Shown here one piece after another: positions 1-10,849 of a stretch of DNA of 64,000 nucleotides (position 1 is the stretch's first letter; each line of letters begins with the position of its first letter). Where the stretch lies: positions 2,728,001 to 2,792,000 of the forward strand of contig JASGHK010000004.1 in the NCBI GenBank assembly GCA_049841135.1, read 5' to 3'. Below the pieces are notes generated by a model, which was given only the letters and a program-made list of their open reading frames with translations, had not been told where the DNA came from and did no database searches. Position numbers and translations under genes: made by a program. This DNA comes from JACRCT01 sp049841135 (GTDB lineage Bacteria; Myxococcota; Myxococcia; Myxococcales; UBA5297).

Positions 1-683
1 GGAAACTGCTCACCGTAGATCTCCGTGGTGAGCCGGCCGACGAGCGCGTCGCGGGACCTGCCGGTGAGGCGCTCGTAGGCCGGGTTGACGTCGACGACCC
101 GCCAGTTGACCGGCGCGCCCCGCTCGTCGACGACCAGCTCGTCGATGACGATCGCCTCGTTCATGTGTTCGAAGAGGCCGCGGTGCTTCTGCTCGCTGGC
201 GCGCAACGCCTCCTCGGCGCGCGCCTTCTCGTCGAGCGCCACGCGCAGCCCGGAGGCGCGGGCCTCGACGACCAGCATCGCGGTCCGCAGCGCTCCGCAC
301 AGGAGGGCCACGAGCGAGGCCGTGAGGGCGAAGAGCACGGTGGCCCCGAGCGGGACGCCGCTGGCTGGGTCGGGGCCCGCCGCGGCGAGCGAGAGAGCCG
401 CCACCGTCGACAGGGCCGTGGTGGCCAGGCCGGGGCCGCGGCCTCCCACCCAAGCCGCCACCGCCACGGCAGCGTAGAAGCTTACGAACGGTGCCGTGAC
501 CGGCGGCGAGACGACCGCCCGCTCCGTGGCGTAGGCCAGGAAGGTGAGCGCCGGCGTGGCCGCATATCGCAGGAACCACGGGAGCCTCGGCGGGCGCAGC
601 ACCCGCCAGGCACGACTGTCCGCGAACGGCCCTGCACCGGGACGTGGCATGCCGTCGCCCGTGCGCTGAGCGCTCCGGCTCAT
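1..683 (-). CDS. Membrane-anchored PAS-domain sensor protein (5' part only)
   Basis: The gene runs off the left edge; about 227 N-terminal residues are visible. The first ~150 residues hold three to four hydrophobic segments, so the protein sits in the inner membrane. A short charged helix (ALDEKARAEEALRASEQKH) leads into a PAS domain with the typical FEHMNEAIVIDE opening and NPAYERLTGRSRDALVGR core. This layout is usual for sensor histidine kinases, whose catalytic domains would lie outside the window; a diguanylate cyclase is equally possible. The ATG at 683 is preceded by GGGAGG at good spacing, which favours it over the in-frame ATG at 650. Confidence 0.7.
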   Translation of the reverse strand, partial: MSRSAQRTGDGMPRPGAGPFADSRAWRVLRPPRLPWFLRYAATPALTFLAYATERAVVSPPVTAPFVSFYAAVAVAAWVGGRGPGLATTALSTVAALSLAAAGPDPASGVPLGATVLFALTASLVALLCGALRTAMLVVEARASGLRVALDEKARAEEALRASEQKHRGLFEHMNEAIVIDELVVDERGAPVNWRVVDVNPAYERLTGRSRDALVGRLTTEIYGEQF

Positions 684-1004
684 GAGACCGGCCTCCCGCA
701 GGAGGGCACCCCGCCTGACGGCATCGACCTCGGACCCGGCATGGGACCACCCACCCTGGAAGCTAGGGAGCCGAGAGGTCTCCCTGCCGCCTTCGGCAGG
801 ACGCCGGGCGGGATGTGGACCGTGCTGGGGCGCGACGACCGATGACCGAAACAGGAGGCTCTCGGGCGCTCGGTAGGGGCTGAAGCGCCCCGCCTCTACC
901 TGGGCCAAGTCGGCACAGCCGTAGTCCTTCACCGGCTAGAAGAAGTTGCGGCTCGTGCAAGCGCTGAGGGGCAGCACGAGCACGACGACGGTTGGTCCCG
1001 GGCC
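684..1004. other. Non-coding gap between two leftward genes
   Basis: No convincing gene is seen in these 321 bases; the open frames here lack start signals and recognisable protein character. The only structure noted is a 7-bp perfect hairpin with a 4-base loop (CCTGCCG/CGGCAGG, 783-800). It has no T-run on either side, so it is at best a weak terminator for the leftward gene ending at 1005. The promoter of the PAS sensor must lie in this gap, but no clear -35/-10 pair was found. Confidence 0.4.
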
Positions 1005-4000
1005 TCAGGACGTCCCGACGCGCCGCAGCGCGAACGCCTCGCCTCCTGGCGCCACCAGATCCCGCACCAGCCCGCCTCGCCGCCGGTCCAGGCGGAAGCC
1101 GGAGATGGCGATGTTGCGGAAGGCGAAGTGCGCCTGCACCGACTTGATGCCCAGCGCCCCGAGCCGCGCGCACAGGTCGTCGAGCAGCGCCGTCGAGAGC
1201 CCGCGCCCTCGCAGCGCCGGAGTGACCACCAGGCCGTCGAGCTGGGCGAGGTCGGCGCCGAGCAGCGTGAACGAGGCGCCGCCGGCGATCCGCTGGGCGC
1301 TGTCCAACACGACGAGGTAGCGCCGCTCGGGCGAGAAGGCGCGAGGCAGGCCGGCGCGCACGAACAGGCGGTAGAGCCGGCCGACCTCCGCGGCGTCCAC
1401 CGGCTCGCGCACGATCCACGCGGCGCCCTGCCGGTCGACGAGCTCGGTGGCCACGACCACGTGCTTGACCGCGTCGCCGACGACGGTGACCTCCACCGGC
1501 TTGCTGGTCCGCGCGGCGGGGAAGACCAGGCGCGTGAAGACCAACCGCTCCTCGTCGGTCTGGAGCGCGGAGTGCAGCCCTCCGAGCTCGACCAGGTGCG
1601 AGGGCCGGGTGCCGGGCCGCTCACGCAGCGCCGAGAGCAGGCCGTCGAAGGCCGCCAGGACCGGCGGGCGCGAGCGGGCGAAGACCGTCGCGCGCGAGAA
1701 GCGGAAGCGCACCTCCTCGCCCTGGCCGTCCAAGCGATAGAGCCGCAAGAGCGACTCGGCGGTCTTCTCGCGCTCCGCGAGCGTGGAGCCCGGGTGCGCC
1801 TCGTCCCAGGCGCCGAACCTCGCGCAGGCCGCTTCGAAGGCGAGCGAGGCCCGCTGTGCCTTGGGCTGGGCCAGCGCCGACCCGGCCGCCGCGAGCAGCG
1901 CGCCCACCGCTTCGCCGCCAGCCGGCCCCCAGGTCTCGGTCAGCTCGATCAGGAACGCGCGGGCGCCGTCCTCTCCCAGCGCCTCGAAGACGGCATCGAC
2001 GATCCACTCCGGCCGCAGCTTGGGCCCCAGCCGAGGCGAGAGCGCCGCCGTCTCGCGGAAGAAGTTGCGCAGCATCGGCTCGACCAGGTCGCGAGGGCTG
2101 CGGTACGGCCGCGAGCCCGACAACGAGAGCAGGCTCGCCCCCTCGCGGTAGTCCTCGGCCGGGATGGCCACGTTCGACGGCGCCACCGCGCCGGGGACGA
2201 AGGTGCGCCCACCCTGGTCCCACGCGCGGAAGAAGGCCTCCAGCGCCCGGACCATGAGGTTCTTGATCGACGCGGTCTCGCCCGACCAGGGCCGCCCCGG
2301 CACCTCGGCGTCACGCAAGCGCTCCGCCAGCGAGAGCTCGTTGACGAAGGCCACCGAGAGCGCGCCCAGGTCCGGCCGGCAGGCGCCCACGCGCGGCGCC
2401 ACCAGCGGGCCCCACGGGTTCCCCGCCAGCACGATCATCCGCTGCGTCGTCAGCCGCACCGCGGCGGAGTCGAGGTCGCGGCGGATGGTCAGCAACAGGT
2501 CGTAGTGCGCGCCCGCGGTGGTACGCACCGAGACGCGGTAGAGCCGGTAGCGGTGCAGCGCCAGCACCGGCGTGACCCACAGGCCTTCGTCCGGAATGTC
2601 CGCCAAGTCGGCGGGCTCGGTCTCGAACGCGAGCGCGATGGACTCGCGCAGGAACGAGGTGCCGAGCAGCAGCGCCGACAGCGCCCGCTCCTCGTCCTCC
2701 GGCAACCCTTCGCGGAAGCAGAGCTTGCGCCGGGCCTCCCCGGGCGGCAGCGGCGCCGCGGCCGCGGCCGAGGTCTCCTGGAACCAGGCGTTGAGCTCGT
2801 CGTAGAGGGCCTCGGCGCGGTAGGCGAGCTCGGCGTCCGCGTCCTGCAGGGCCCAGGAGGCGAGCTCGGCGCGGACGGCGGCGAGGTCCTCGGGGTGGTG
2901 CCTGGCGAAGTTGGCCAAGAGCTGCAGGACGTCGCCCAGCGTCTTGCGCGCATAGGCCAGCCCCGGTGCCGCCATCGACTGGCGGTAGGCGTGGAGGCGG
3001 CGCCGCAGCGCGGTCAGCCGCTCCTCGCCCAGGTCTGCCCGCGCGATGGCCGCCACGCTCTCCTCGGAGAGGAAGCTCGAGCCGGAGCGCAGGAACGCCG
3101 GGAGGATCTGCCCGGTGTCGACGAGCGGGTCGTCGAGCAGCAGCACCCGGTAGGCCTCGCAGCGCACCTTCTCGCTCGGGTGCCGCGCCAGCGCTTGCAG
3201 GCGCCGGCGCAGGAACTCGGCGGTGCGCCGGTCGCCCTGCCGCAGGAGCACCTCGGCGCGCGCGACGGCCTCGAGCGCAGCCGGCGCGGGCGCGAAGAGC
3301 AGGTCCAGCGCGAGCCGATGCAGCACGGTCAGCTGCGGCGACGGCAACGGCTCGGGGGGCATGGCGCGCTCGCCCTCGGCAACCTCGCTGCGGTCCGGCA
3401 GCAGCACCTCGGCGCACTGGGAGTCGAGCGGCGTGTCCCAGCCGTCCTTGAGCGGCAGGAACGCGGCGAGCTCCGGGTTGCCGCCCCACAGCAGCGGCTG
3501 GCGGGCGAGCAGCCCCAGGTCCACCTTCCACCCCGCGCAGCGATAGACGAGGCTGCCGATGCACAGCTCGTCGGTGCCCCGGCGCAGGGTGATGCTCACC
3601 GCGCGGTTGCGCCGGCGGTCGACCAGCTTGCCGCCCTCCAGCGCCAGGTCGCCCTCGAGCAGGCCCAGGTCTCGATAGATCCACCGCGGGACGACGACCG
3701 TGCAGCTCGCCCTCCACCAGCTTGATCACCCGGCTGCGGTAGAGCCCTTCGATGACGTCGGCGAAAGACTTCTCGATCGCCTTGCGCTTGAGCGAGCCCT
3801 TCGGCGTCAGCTCGCCCGCCTCCAAGGAGAAGTCGCGCGAGAGCACGGCGAAGTCGACGACGCGCTCGTACGGCGCCAGGTCCCGGTTGGCCGCGGCGAC
3901 GATGCGCCGCAGGTAGTCGCGCGCCGACTCGCCCTGCGGGTCGCCGCCCAGCACCGCGTCGTCCGGGTCGGGGACGATGAGCAGCGCGTTGTCGTCGCGT

Positions 4001-5610
4001 CCGTCGCCGGCCAGGAAGACGCGCTTGATGCCCGGCACGCCCTCGAAGCGCTGCTCGACGCGGCGGGGCGCGACGGTGCGGCCGCGGCTGTTCTTGTAGA
4101 TGTCCTTGACCCTGTCGACGATCTCCAGGTGCCCGCTCTCGCGGCGGCGGAAGACGTCGCCGGTCTTGACCCAGGGCGCTCCACCCGGCGCGGAGGCCGG
4201 CGCCGGCTCGCCAAGATAGGTCGCGACATACGGCCCGCGGATCTCCAGCTCGTCCTGCTCGCCCAGGCGGACCTCGATGCCGGGCAAGGGCAGGCCCACC
4301 GAGCCCTCCTCGTACTCGCCCGGCGGCGTCATGGTGATGCCGCCGGTCGCCTCGGTCATGCCGAAGCCCGAGCAGAGCTCGATGCCGTGGCCCTGGAAGA
4401 AGCGGAAGACTTGCGGCGCCAGGTATCCGGCCGCCGAGAGCCCCCAGCGCAGCCTCTGCCCCACCACCTTGCGCAGCGCATCCTTGGTCGCCGAAGGCGA
4501 CGCCGCCTCCCCCGCCCTCTCCCGGGCGCGCGCCTCGAGCTGCGCCCAGCGGATGGGGATGGAGACGAGCCCGGTCGGCTCGACCTGCTCGAGCCCCGCG
4601 GCGAGCCCGTCCAGCGACGGGTTGCCCGCGAAGACGTACGTGCCGCCCCAGAAGATCGTCCCCAGCATCTCCAGGTAGCGTCCGAACGTGTGGTACAGCG
4701 GCAGGTAGCAGAGCAGGACCTCTTCCTCGCCGACGAACGGCAGCGCCGCCGCGCGCGCGAACCGCTTGGTGACGAGGTTCCCCATCGAGAAGCAGACGCC
4801 CTTCTGCCCGCCGGTGCTGCCGGAGGTGAAGAGCACGGTGCAGGTCTCGTCGAGCGTCCGCCGAGGCGCCCGCTCCAGGGCCGCCGCGATGGCCGCCTCG
4901 TCCTGGCCGGCGAGCACCTCGCCCAGCACCAGGTCCTTCTCGCCCGCGTGCTCCGCCGCGTCGTCGAGCACGATGACCCGGAACGGCGTCTGGACCCGCC
5001 CGGCGAGCTCGCCCATCCGGCGCACCGTCTCCTCGGCCGACACGACGACGAGGTTGACCTTCAAGGCATCGAAGGCGGCGACGAGCTCGGACGCGGTCAG
5101 GTGCGGGGAGAGCGGCGCGACCAGGATGCCGTGGAGCAGGCAGGCGAGGTCGACGCAGGCCGGGTCGAGCCCGTTCTCGGAGACGATGGCCACCACCGGC
5201 TCGGCCTCGGTGCGCAGCAGCGCCGCGGCGATGGCGTCGGCGCGCCGGGCAATCTGCGCATAGCTCCACCGGGGCGCGCCGGCGCCTGGAGCGGCGACGA
5301 AGAGCGCTCGGTTCGGGTGCGAGGCCACGCGCTGCGCGAGCATCCGCGCCAGGTCGTAGCCCGAGGCAGCGATCGCGCGGATGGAGGCATCGGCCCAGCG
5401 GTGCCGGGTCGTGCGGTCGGGCAGGGCAAGCAGGTAGTCGCGCTTGCGGGTGGTGTCCAGCCAGCGGTGCCAGATGGCCGGCGCGACGCCGCTGCCCTGC
5501 GCCAGGCCCGCCTCGGCCACGGACAGGAGCTCGAGCTCGGGCTTGCGCTCGGAGGGAAGCGAAGCCTCCCAGCGGTCGAGAGCCTCGGTGAGTTGCTGCG
5601 CGGGTCGCAT
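1005..5610 (-). CDS. Acyl-CoA-synthetase-like (AMP-binding) protein fused to a long unknown region and a C-terminal GNAT domain; frameshift near 3700
   Basis: The first ~630 residues are an ANL-superfamily adenylating enzyme: P-loop-like LFTSGSTGGQKG (~265), GFGMTEATGG (~417), the hinge KTGDVFRR (~481) and the catalytic-lysine region LTPKGSLKRKAIEK (~607). This predicts activation of a fatty or other carboxylic acid with ATP. Near 3700 the frame changes; the new frame (VVVPRWIYRDLGLLEGDLAL onward) continues without a start signal for ~900 residues, so I read one polypeptide of ~1,530 residues. The middle ~700 residues match no family I know. The last ~110 residues are a GNAT acyltransferase fold with the acyl-CoA loop ALRGRGLSTALL. 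It is last in an apparent three-gene leftward operon. The ATG at 5610 has a weak GAGG upstream. Whether synthetase and GNAT share a substrate is inference. Confidence 0.7.
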
Positions 5611-5693
5611 GGGCGGATGAGCCTCGGGGATCCGGAACCCGGAATCGCCCTGGTTTATTGGCCTATAACGAGCCGCCGGCCCCGTCGCGACAC

Positions 5694-6278
5694 TTACGCC
5701 GCCCCGAACACCACCTCGCGCGCCGTCTCGACCAGGTCCTCTGGCGTCGGGCGCCACCCGGCCAGCTGCTCTTCAATCTGGTGGCACAGCCCCTCGAGGG
5801 TCCCAGGGGTCACCTTCTGACCCGCCGCGGACTGGCCCAGGCGGCGCTCGTACGCCCACCGGCTCAGGTGCGCCCAGGCGCTCTCGCGCGAGACTCCCTG
5901 GACGCCTTCGACGACGCGGGTCAGGTCGCTCAGGGACTTGAGCGCCGAGTCGCCTGCGGCCACGGTGAGCGCCTCCGCCACGTCCTTGAGCCCCTGGACG
6001 TGCTGGATGCAGAACTCGAAGTAGCTGCGGCTCGCCAGCACCTCCCGGTGCATCCCGAATCCCCCGCCGCCCGCGGACGACAGCCAGCAGCGCCCGACCT
6101 CACCCTCGAACGGCCCGAGCAGCACCGGCACCAGCGCGCCCCGAGGCAGGCGGCAGCCCGCCCAGGCGGGCCACTTCACGCCGCCGGCGCCCACCAGCCC
6201 CAAGCGGTGGGGCGGGCACACCTGCGGCGCCAGGATCGGGCTCGGCAACTCTTCACACGCCCTGCACTTGACCGCCAC
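5694..6278 (-). CDS. Hypothetical protein with N-terminal zinc-ribbon-like CxxC...CxxH
   Basis: This 194-residue protein begins with C5-x2-C8-x12-C21-x2-H24, a likely zinc-binding knuckle, followed by a glycine-rich stretch and a mostly helical C-terminal half. No signal peptide or membrane segment is seen, so it is probably cytoplasmic. The GTG start at 6278 lies three bases after the stop of the upstream DUF3160 gene and has a GGGAG ribosome-binding site inside that gene's end, implying translational coupling. I do not recognise the family. Confidence 0.65.
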   Translation of the reverse strand: MAVKCRACEELPSPILAPQVCPPHRLGLVGAGGVKWPAWAGCRLPRGALVPVLLGPFEGEVGRCWLSSAGGGGFGMHREVLASRSYFEFCIQHVQGLKDVAEALTVAAGDSALKSLSDLTRVVEGVQGVSRESAWAHLSRWAYERRLGQSAAGQKVTPGTLEGLCHQIEEQLAGWRPTPEDLVETAREVVFGAA

Positions 6279-6281
6279 GTC

Positions 6282-8645
6282 TCACTCCCAAACGCCGAAG
6301 ACCCCGTAGGCCCCGGACCACGCCGCCTCGACCCAGCCGTCGAACGCGCCGCAGCGCACGTGAATCATCTCGATGGCCGGCGACGCCTCGGGCTCGCCCA
6401 GCTCGAAGCGGAACTTCACCTCGTCGGCTCCCACCTTTCCTGTCTGGCTGGCGAAGGGTACCCGATGATGGTCCATCAGTTCGATGGTCACGTCGATCGG
6501 CCCGTCGGCCGGCTCACCCTTCCCCACCACCGAGACCTCCTCGACCCGCGGGTCGCCTTCCCCGGGCGACCAGCTCACGCGCAGCGCCGGCGGAGCGACC
6601 CCGGCGACCGCGTGGCTCGCCGCCCAGGGCTCCAGCCGCTGCTCGTCCTCGAGATTGCGAGCGGTCTCGTCGTTGAGCCGCTGAGCCAGCAGCCCCTGGT
6701 GCCAGAACGAGCGCGTCACCGGGCCGACCACCACGCGCGGCTTGCCACCGGTGTCGACGACGAAGACGCCCAGCCGCACGCCCTCGACACCGGCGTAGCT
6801 GACCATGCCCAGCCAGCCCGAGGTCTGGAAGTCGGCGACGAAGTCCGCGCGGTCGAGCGCGATCATCGGCGACGGGAACAGGTCGAAGTACCAGCCCGAG
6901 TAGGACGGCTCGGCCCCGGTGGAGCCCGGGCTCATCTCGATGACGTCGTTGAGCCAGCGCAAATGGTCGGGCGCGAGCGGCCGTCCGGCGAGCTCCTCGA
7001 CGGAGATGGCCTCGAGCTTGGCGAGCACCGTCGCGAGCTTCTTGAACTCCTTCTCAGCCCCGCTGACGCCCTTGGGGTCGACTCTCCGGAAGGCCTTGAT
7101 CCCCACCTCGGCGTAACTCGCGAGCGCTCGGTAGACGCCGAGCGCCGGGTCGACGTAGCCGTCGGGGATCTCGCAGCCGCCCTGGTCGTAGGCCTGGCCG
7201 GCCATCAGCACGTAGTTGTGGCGCAGCTGGCCGAAGGCGGCGACGGTCGAACCCAGGCGCAGGTCGGCGAAGGCGTCGGTCCTGGCGAAGGAGGGCTGCT
7301 CGCCTTTGGGCGTCGCGGCGATGGCGCGGATGGCGGCGAGCCAGGCGGAATAGAGATCGGGGCCGGCCGGCGCCCTGCTCAGGCCCGCGCGGGCCACGTC
7401 CAGTTGTCTGCGCAGCTCCGGGTACCTGGTCAGCTCCTTCGCCAGGTGCGAGAGCGCCCGGTCGTGGCCCAGCGCGTACGCCACGTCGGGCGCCCCGGCG
7501 AGGTAGCGCCCCGGGGTCGCCGGCTCGAGCAGCGGCATCAGCGCGGTGGCGTCGGCGACGAGGCGCGGCCCGAGCAGGGTGGCGATGGCCGGGAGCTCCT
7601 TCGTCCCCTCCGGCATGTAGTGCGTGTGCAGCGTCCGCGGGAAAGCGCTGCCGATGGCGGCCTTGAGCGCCTCGGCCGACTTGGGGACCTCGAAGCCTTG
7701 GATGCGCGCCTTCTTGCGCAGCGCGAGCAGATCCGTGAGCGACACGTCCTCGCGTCGGCCGGCGAGCGTGGACCAGGCCTCGTCGAGCAGCTCCAGGTCC
7801 TTGAGCGCGCCGGAGCGCTCGGCGAGGTCGGCCAGCGCCAGCGCGTCGACCGCCTCGCGCGGGGTCTCGCTCGCGTCCACGACGTTCCCCGGCTGCGAGC
7901 TGCGGCAGGAGCGCGAGACGAGGTTGAACTCGACCCGCGCGAGCCACATCGACGCCCGGAAGTAGCGCTCGAGCTTCTCGTCGCCCGCGTAGTGCCCGCG
8001 CGGCGTCAGCTGCGTGAAGTCGATGGTCCGGGAGCGCCCGAACAGCTCCACCGTCTCCATCGCCGCGGCGTCGGTCGCCTTCTTCACCAGCGCCGCCACG
8101 GCCTCGCCGCCCTTCGCGTCGTCCTTGCTGGGCCCTTCGAGCAATTGCCAAGCGACCGCGAGGTAGAGACCGAGATCGGCGGCCACCTCGGGCGGGTAGC
8201 GCTTCGGGTCCTTGGCGAGAGCCTTGCGCATCGCCGCGAGCGCCGAGGACGTCAACGGAGCCAGCCGCTCTCGCTCCAGCGCGGCGATCACCTGGTCGTT
8301 GGTGGCGAAGACCGCGTGGAGGATGGCGTCGACGGAGACGTAGAGCGGCAGCTGCGACTGGTAGACGTCGTGGAGCGCCCAGGCGTAGGTCGGGTAGCGC
8401 AGCCGGCTCGCCACCACGAAGCCGTTGGCGCCGAGCGCGTCGAGCTCAGCCTTCGAGAGGGCGAAGCGCTGCGCCACCCGGTCGAGCCGCAGAGGCGGCG
8501 TCTTCGGGTCCCAGGGCTGGCTGGCGACGGGCGGCAGCGGGACGTGCGCCGTTGGCCCCTTGCCGGTACAGGCGTCGGGCGGGGCCGCGGAGAGGGTGAC
8601 GGAGAGAGAGGAGGTGAGCGCGACCAGCGTGGCGAGCGTGAGCAT
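6282..8645 (-). CDS. Exported DUF3160-family protein
   Basis: The 787-residue product starts with a signal peptide (MLTLATLVALTSSLSVTLSA) and then shows the DUF3160 hallmarks: an ELDALGANGFVV segment, a YPTYAWALHDVYQSQLPLYVS motif, and SVDAILHAVFATND, where the family has its TDALLHxxH-like stretch. The C-terminal part carries YSGWYFDLFPSP and WLGMVSYAG, also conserved in the family. The biochemical role of DUF3160 is unknown. It heads the operon with the zinc-ribbon protein and the synthetase/GNAT fusion, and is divergent from the APC permease across a 130-bp gap that must hold both promoters. Confidence 0.8.
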   Translation of the reverse strand: MLTLATLVALTSSLSVTLSAAPPDACTGKGPTAHVPLPPVASQPWDPKTPPLRLDRVAQRFALSKAELDALGANGFVVASRLRYPTYAWALHDVYQSQLPLYVSVDAILHAVFATNDQVIAALERERLAPLTSSALAAMRKALAKDPKRYPPEVAADLGLYLAVAWQLLEGPSKDDAKGGEAVAALVKKATDAAAMETVELFGRSRTIDFTQLTPRGHYAGDEKLERYFRASMWLARVEFNLVSRSCRSSQPGNVVDASETPREAVDALALADLAERSGALKDLELLDEAWSTLAGRREDVSLTDLLALRKKARIQGFEVPKSAEALKAAIGSAFPRTLHTHYMPEGTKELPAIATLLGPRLVADATALMPLLEPATPGRYLAGAPDVAYALGHDRALSHLAKELTRYPELRRQLDVARAGLSRAPAGPDLYSAWLAAIRAIAATPKGEQPSFARTDAFADLRLGSTVAAFGQLRHNYVLMAGQAYDQGGCEIPDGYVDPALGVYRALASYAEVGIKAFRRVDPKGVSGAEKEFKKLATVLAKLEAISVEELAGRPLAPDHLRWLNDVIEMSPGSTGAEPSYSGWYFDLFPSPMIALDRADFVADFQTSGWLGMVSYAGVEGVRLGVFVVDTGGKPRVVVGPVTRSFWHQGLLAQRLNDETARNLEDEQRLEPWAASHAVAGVAPPALRVSWSPGEGDPRVEEVSVVGKGEPADGPIDVTIELMDHHRVPFASQTGKVGADEVKFRFELGEPEASPAIEMIHVRCGAFDGWVEAAWSGAYGVFGVWE

Positions 8646-8775
8646 GAGTAGGAAGACGCCGCCCGGGGAGCGGGCGTTCGATCCTTCTGGGGAAGCCTAC
8701 CCCAGGCGATGGCCGTTGCCGCCCCAGGCGCGGGTCGGCTACGTTCGGCCCTCGTCTCCCGGGGAGGACTCACGC

Positions 8776-10322
8776 ATGGCCAGCCAGCTCTTCGCCCGCA
8801 AGCCCCTCGCACTCCTGCTCGAGGAGGTCAAAGGCGAGAACCGGCTGCGCCGGATCCTGGGCCCGGTGCAGCTCACCAGCCTGGGCGTCGGCGCCATCAT
8901 CGGCGCCGGCATCTTCGTGGCCACCGGCAAGGCCGCGCATGGCGTGGGCGGCCCGGCGGTCATGGTCTCCTACGTCATCGCCGGCCTCACCTGCGTCTTC
9001 GCGGCGCTGTGCTACGCCGAGTTCGCCTCGATGGTGCCGGTGGCCGGCTCGGCCTACACCTACGCCTACGCGACCCTGGGCGAGCCTTCGCCTGGATCAT
9101 CGGCTGGGACCTGGTGCTCGAGTACGGAGTGGCCAGCTCCGCGGTGGCCACCGGGTGGTCGGGCTACTTCCAGGACGTCCTGGGCAAGCTGGGCATCCAC
9201 TTCCCGCTCGCGTTACAGGAGTCGCCCTGGCGCTACGACGCCGCGGTCGGCTTCGTCTCGACCGGCTCCTACATCAACCTGCCGGCCGTCCTCGTCGTCG
9301 CCGTGGTCACCGCCGTCCTGGTCAAGGGCATCCACGAGAGCGCCTCCTTCAACGCGGCGATGGTGATGGTCAAGGTCGCGGCGGTGCTCTTCGTCATCGG
9401 CGTCGGCGCCTTCTTCGTCGACACCTCCAACTGGCACCCCTTCGCCCCCTTCGGCTGGACGGGCATCAACTTCTTCGGGCACCACCTCGCGGGCCAGACC
9501 GACGCCACCGGCGCGCCGGTGGGGGTGATGGCCGGCGCGGCCATCGTCTTCTTCGCCTACATCGGGTTCGACTCGGTCTCCACGCACACCGAGGAGGCCA
9601 AGAACCCGCAGCGGGACGTGCCCATCGGCATCATCGTCTCCCTCGTCCTGTGCACCGTCCTCTACATCGCGGTCGTCGCGGTCATCACCGGGATGGTCAA
9701 GTACGACCAGATCGACGTGAACGCGCCCATCAGCCGCGCCTTCCAGCAGCGGGGCATCGGCTGGGCCGAGGCCATCATCGCGACCGCGGGCGTCGCCGGC
9801 ATCACCAGCGTGCTGCTGGTCATGATGCTCAGCGGCCCCCGCGTCTTCCTGGCCATGGCCCGCGACGGCCTGGTGCCCAAAGGCTTCTTCGGCGAGGTGC
9901 ACCCCAAGTTCCGCACGCCCTGGAAGTCGACCCTCGCCATCGGCTGCTTCGTCATGGTCGGGGCCGGCATCGCCCCCATCGACTTCCTGCTGCACCTGAC
10001 GAACATCGGCACCCTGCTGGCCTTCGTCATCGTCTGCGCGGCCGTGCTCATCATGCGCAAGAGGCACCCCGAAGCCGCGCGGCCGTTCCGCTGCCCATGG
10101 GTCCCGTTCGTCCCGGTGATGGGGATGATCATGTGCCTGCTGCTCATGTTCTCGCTGCCCACCGGCAACTGGTGGCGGCTGGGCGTGTGGCTGGCCATCG
10201 GCCTGATCATCTATTTCCTCTACGGCCGCAGGCACAGCGTGATGGCGCAGCAGGCGGCCGGCGCCTCGCCCCAGCCCGGCCCCTCGTCGAACGCGGGCTC
10301 GAGCGCCGGCTCGAGCACCTGA
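8776..10322 (+). CDS. APC-superfamily amino acid permease (cationic amino acid transporter type); frameshift near 9085
   Basis: A ~515-residue inner-membrane transporter with about 12 hydrophobic segments. TM1 has the APC signature GVGAIIGAGIFVATG; other family features are CYAEFASMVPVAGSAYTYAY, FAYIGFDSVSTHTEEAKNP and VAGITSVLLVMMLSGPRVFL. It closely resembles YfnA/CAT-type permeases that import amino acids with protons. Near 9085 one base appears missing: the frame reads ATLGE and then continues in another frame as FAWIIGWDLVLEYG, exactly as expected for the family, so this is very likely a sequencing indel. The ATG at 8776 follows GGGGAGG. The C-terminal tail is Ser/Ala/Gly-rich. Confidence 0.88.
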
Positions 10323-10385
10323 CCCGGCCCGGGCGGCTGACGCCCGCCCCGGGCGTGCGCAGGTTGCTCGCCGAGGTCGTGCTCC

Positions 10386-10754
10386 ATGGCGGCGGCGGCG
10401 GGCGGAAGCGTGATGGTCGTCGAGGACGACGGCGACATCCGCGACGTGGTCGGCGGGCTCTTGGACACCGAAGGGTTCCAGGTGCTGTCGGCCAAGAACG
10501 GCCGCGAGGCGCTCGAGCGGTTGGAGCGCGGGGACAGGCCCAGCGTCATCCTGCTCGACCTGGTGATGCCGGAGATGAACGGCTGGCAGTTCCTCGAGGC
10601 CTTGCGCCATCGCCAGGAGTTCGAGCAGATCCCGGTGGTGGTGGTGACGACCTACCCGTCCATCGTCGAGGGAGCCAACGCGCTGCTGCAGAAGCCCTTC
10701 GACTTCGAGAACCTGGTGGCCACCGTGACCCGGTTCTGCCGCGGGCTTCGCTAG
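10386..10754 (+). CDS. Single-domain response regulator (CheY-like receiver)
   Basis: The 122-residue protein is a bare receiver domain: acidic pair VVEDDGD near the N-terminus, phospho-acceptor Asp in ILLDLVMPEMNGW, the switch Thr in VVVVTTYP, and the conserved Lys in LQKPFDFENL. The alpha4-beta5 segment between the Thr and Lys is several residues shorter than usual. There is no output domain, so it acts by protein-protein contact or in a phosphorelay. It starts 63 bp after the permease stop and may be cotranscribed with it; its kinase partner is not evident nearby. Confidence 0.85.
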   Translation: MAAAAGGSVMVVEDDGDIRDVVGGLLDTEGFQVLSAKNGREALERLERGDRPSVILLDLVMPEMNGWQFLEALRHRQEFEQIPVVVVTTYPSIVEGANALLQKPFDFENLVATVTRFCRGLR

Positions 10755-10849
10755 GCCAACCCTGCGCCCGGACACGCCTTTTTCCAGCCGACCGCCCGCA
10801 CGGCCGCCCCTTGCCGAACGCCCCGAGCGGCTCCATTGACTCACAGGGC

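Noticed and set aside
2311..3700. In-frame continuation of the synthetase frame past 3700
   Set aside because: After the frame break its translation becomes Arg/Ala/Gly/Pro shadow sequence, while the other frame is protein-like and ends in a GNAT domain.
1128..8651. Very long plus-strand open frames (1128-3725, 3700-5820, 5658-8651)
   Set aside because: They lie opposite well-supported minus-strand genes and their translations are Arg/Gly/Leu/His-rich shadow sequence, a normal by-product of high GC.
10755..10790. Terminator for the response regulator (CTTTTTCC near 10789)
   Set aside because: The T-run is present but no convincing hairpin directly precedes it.
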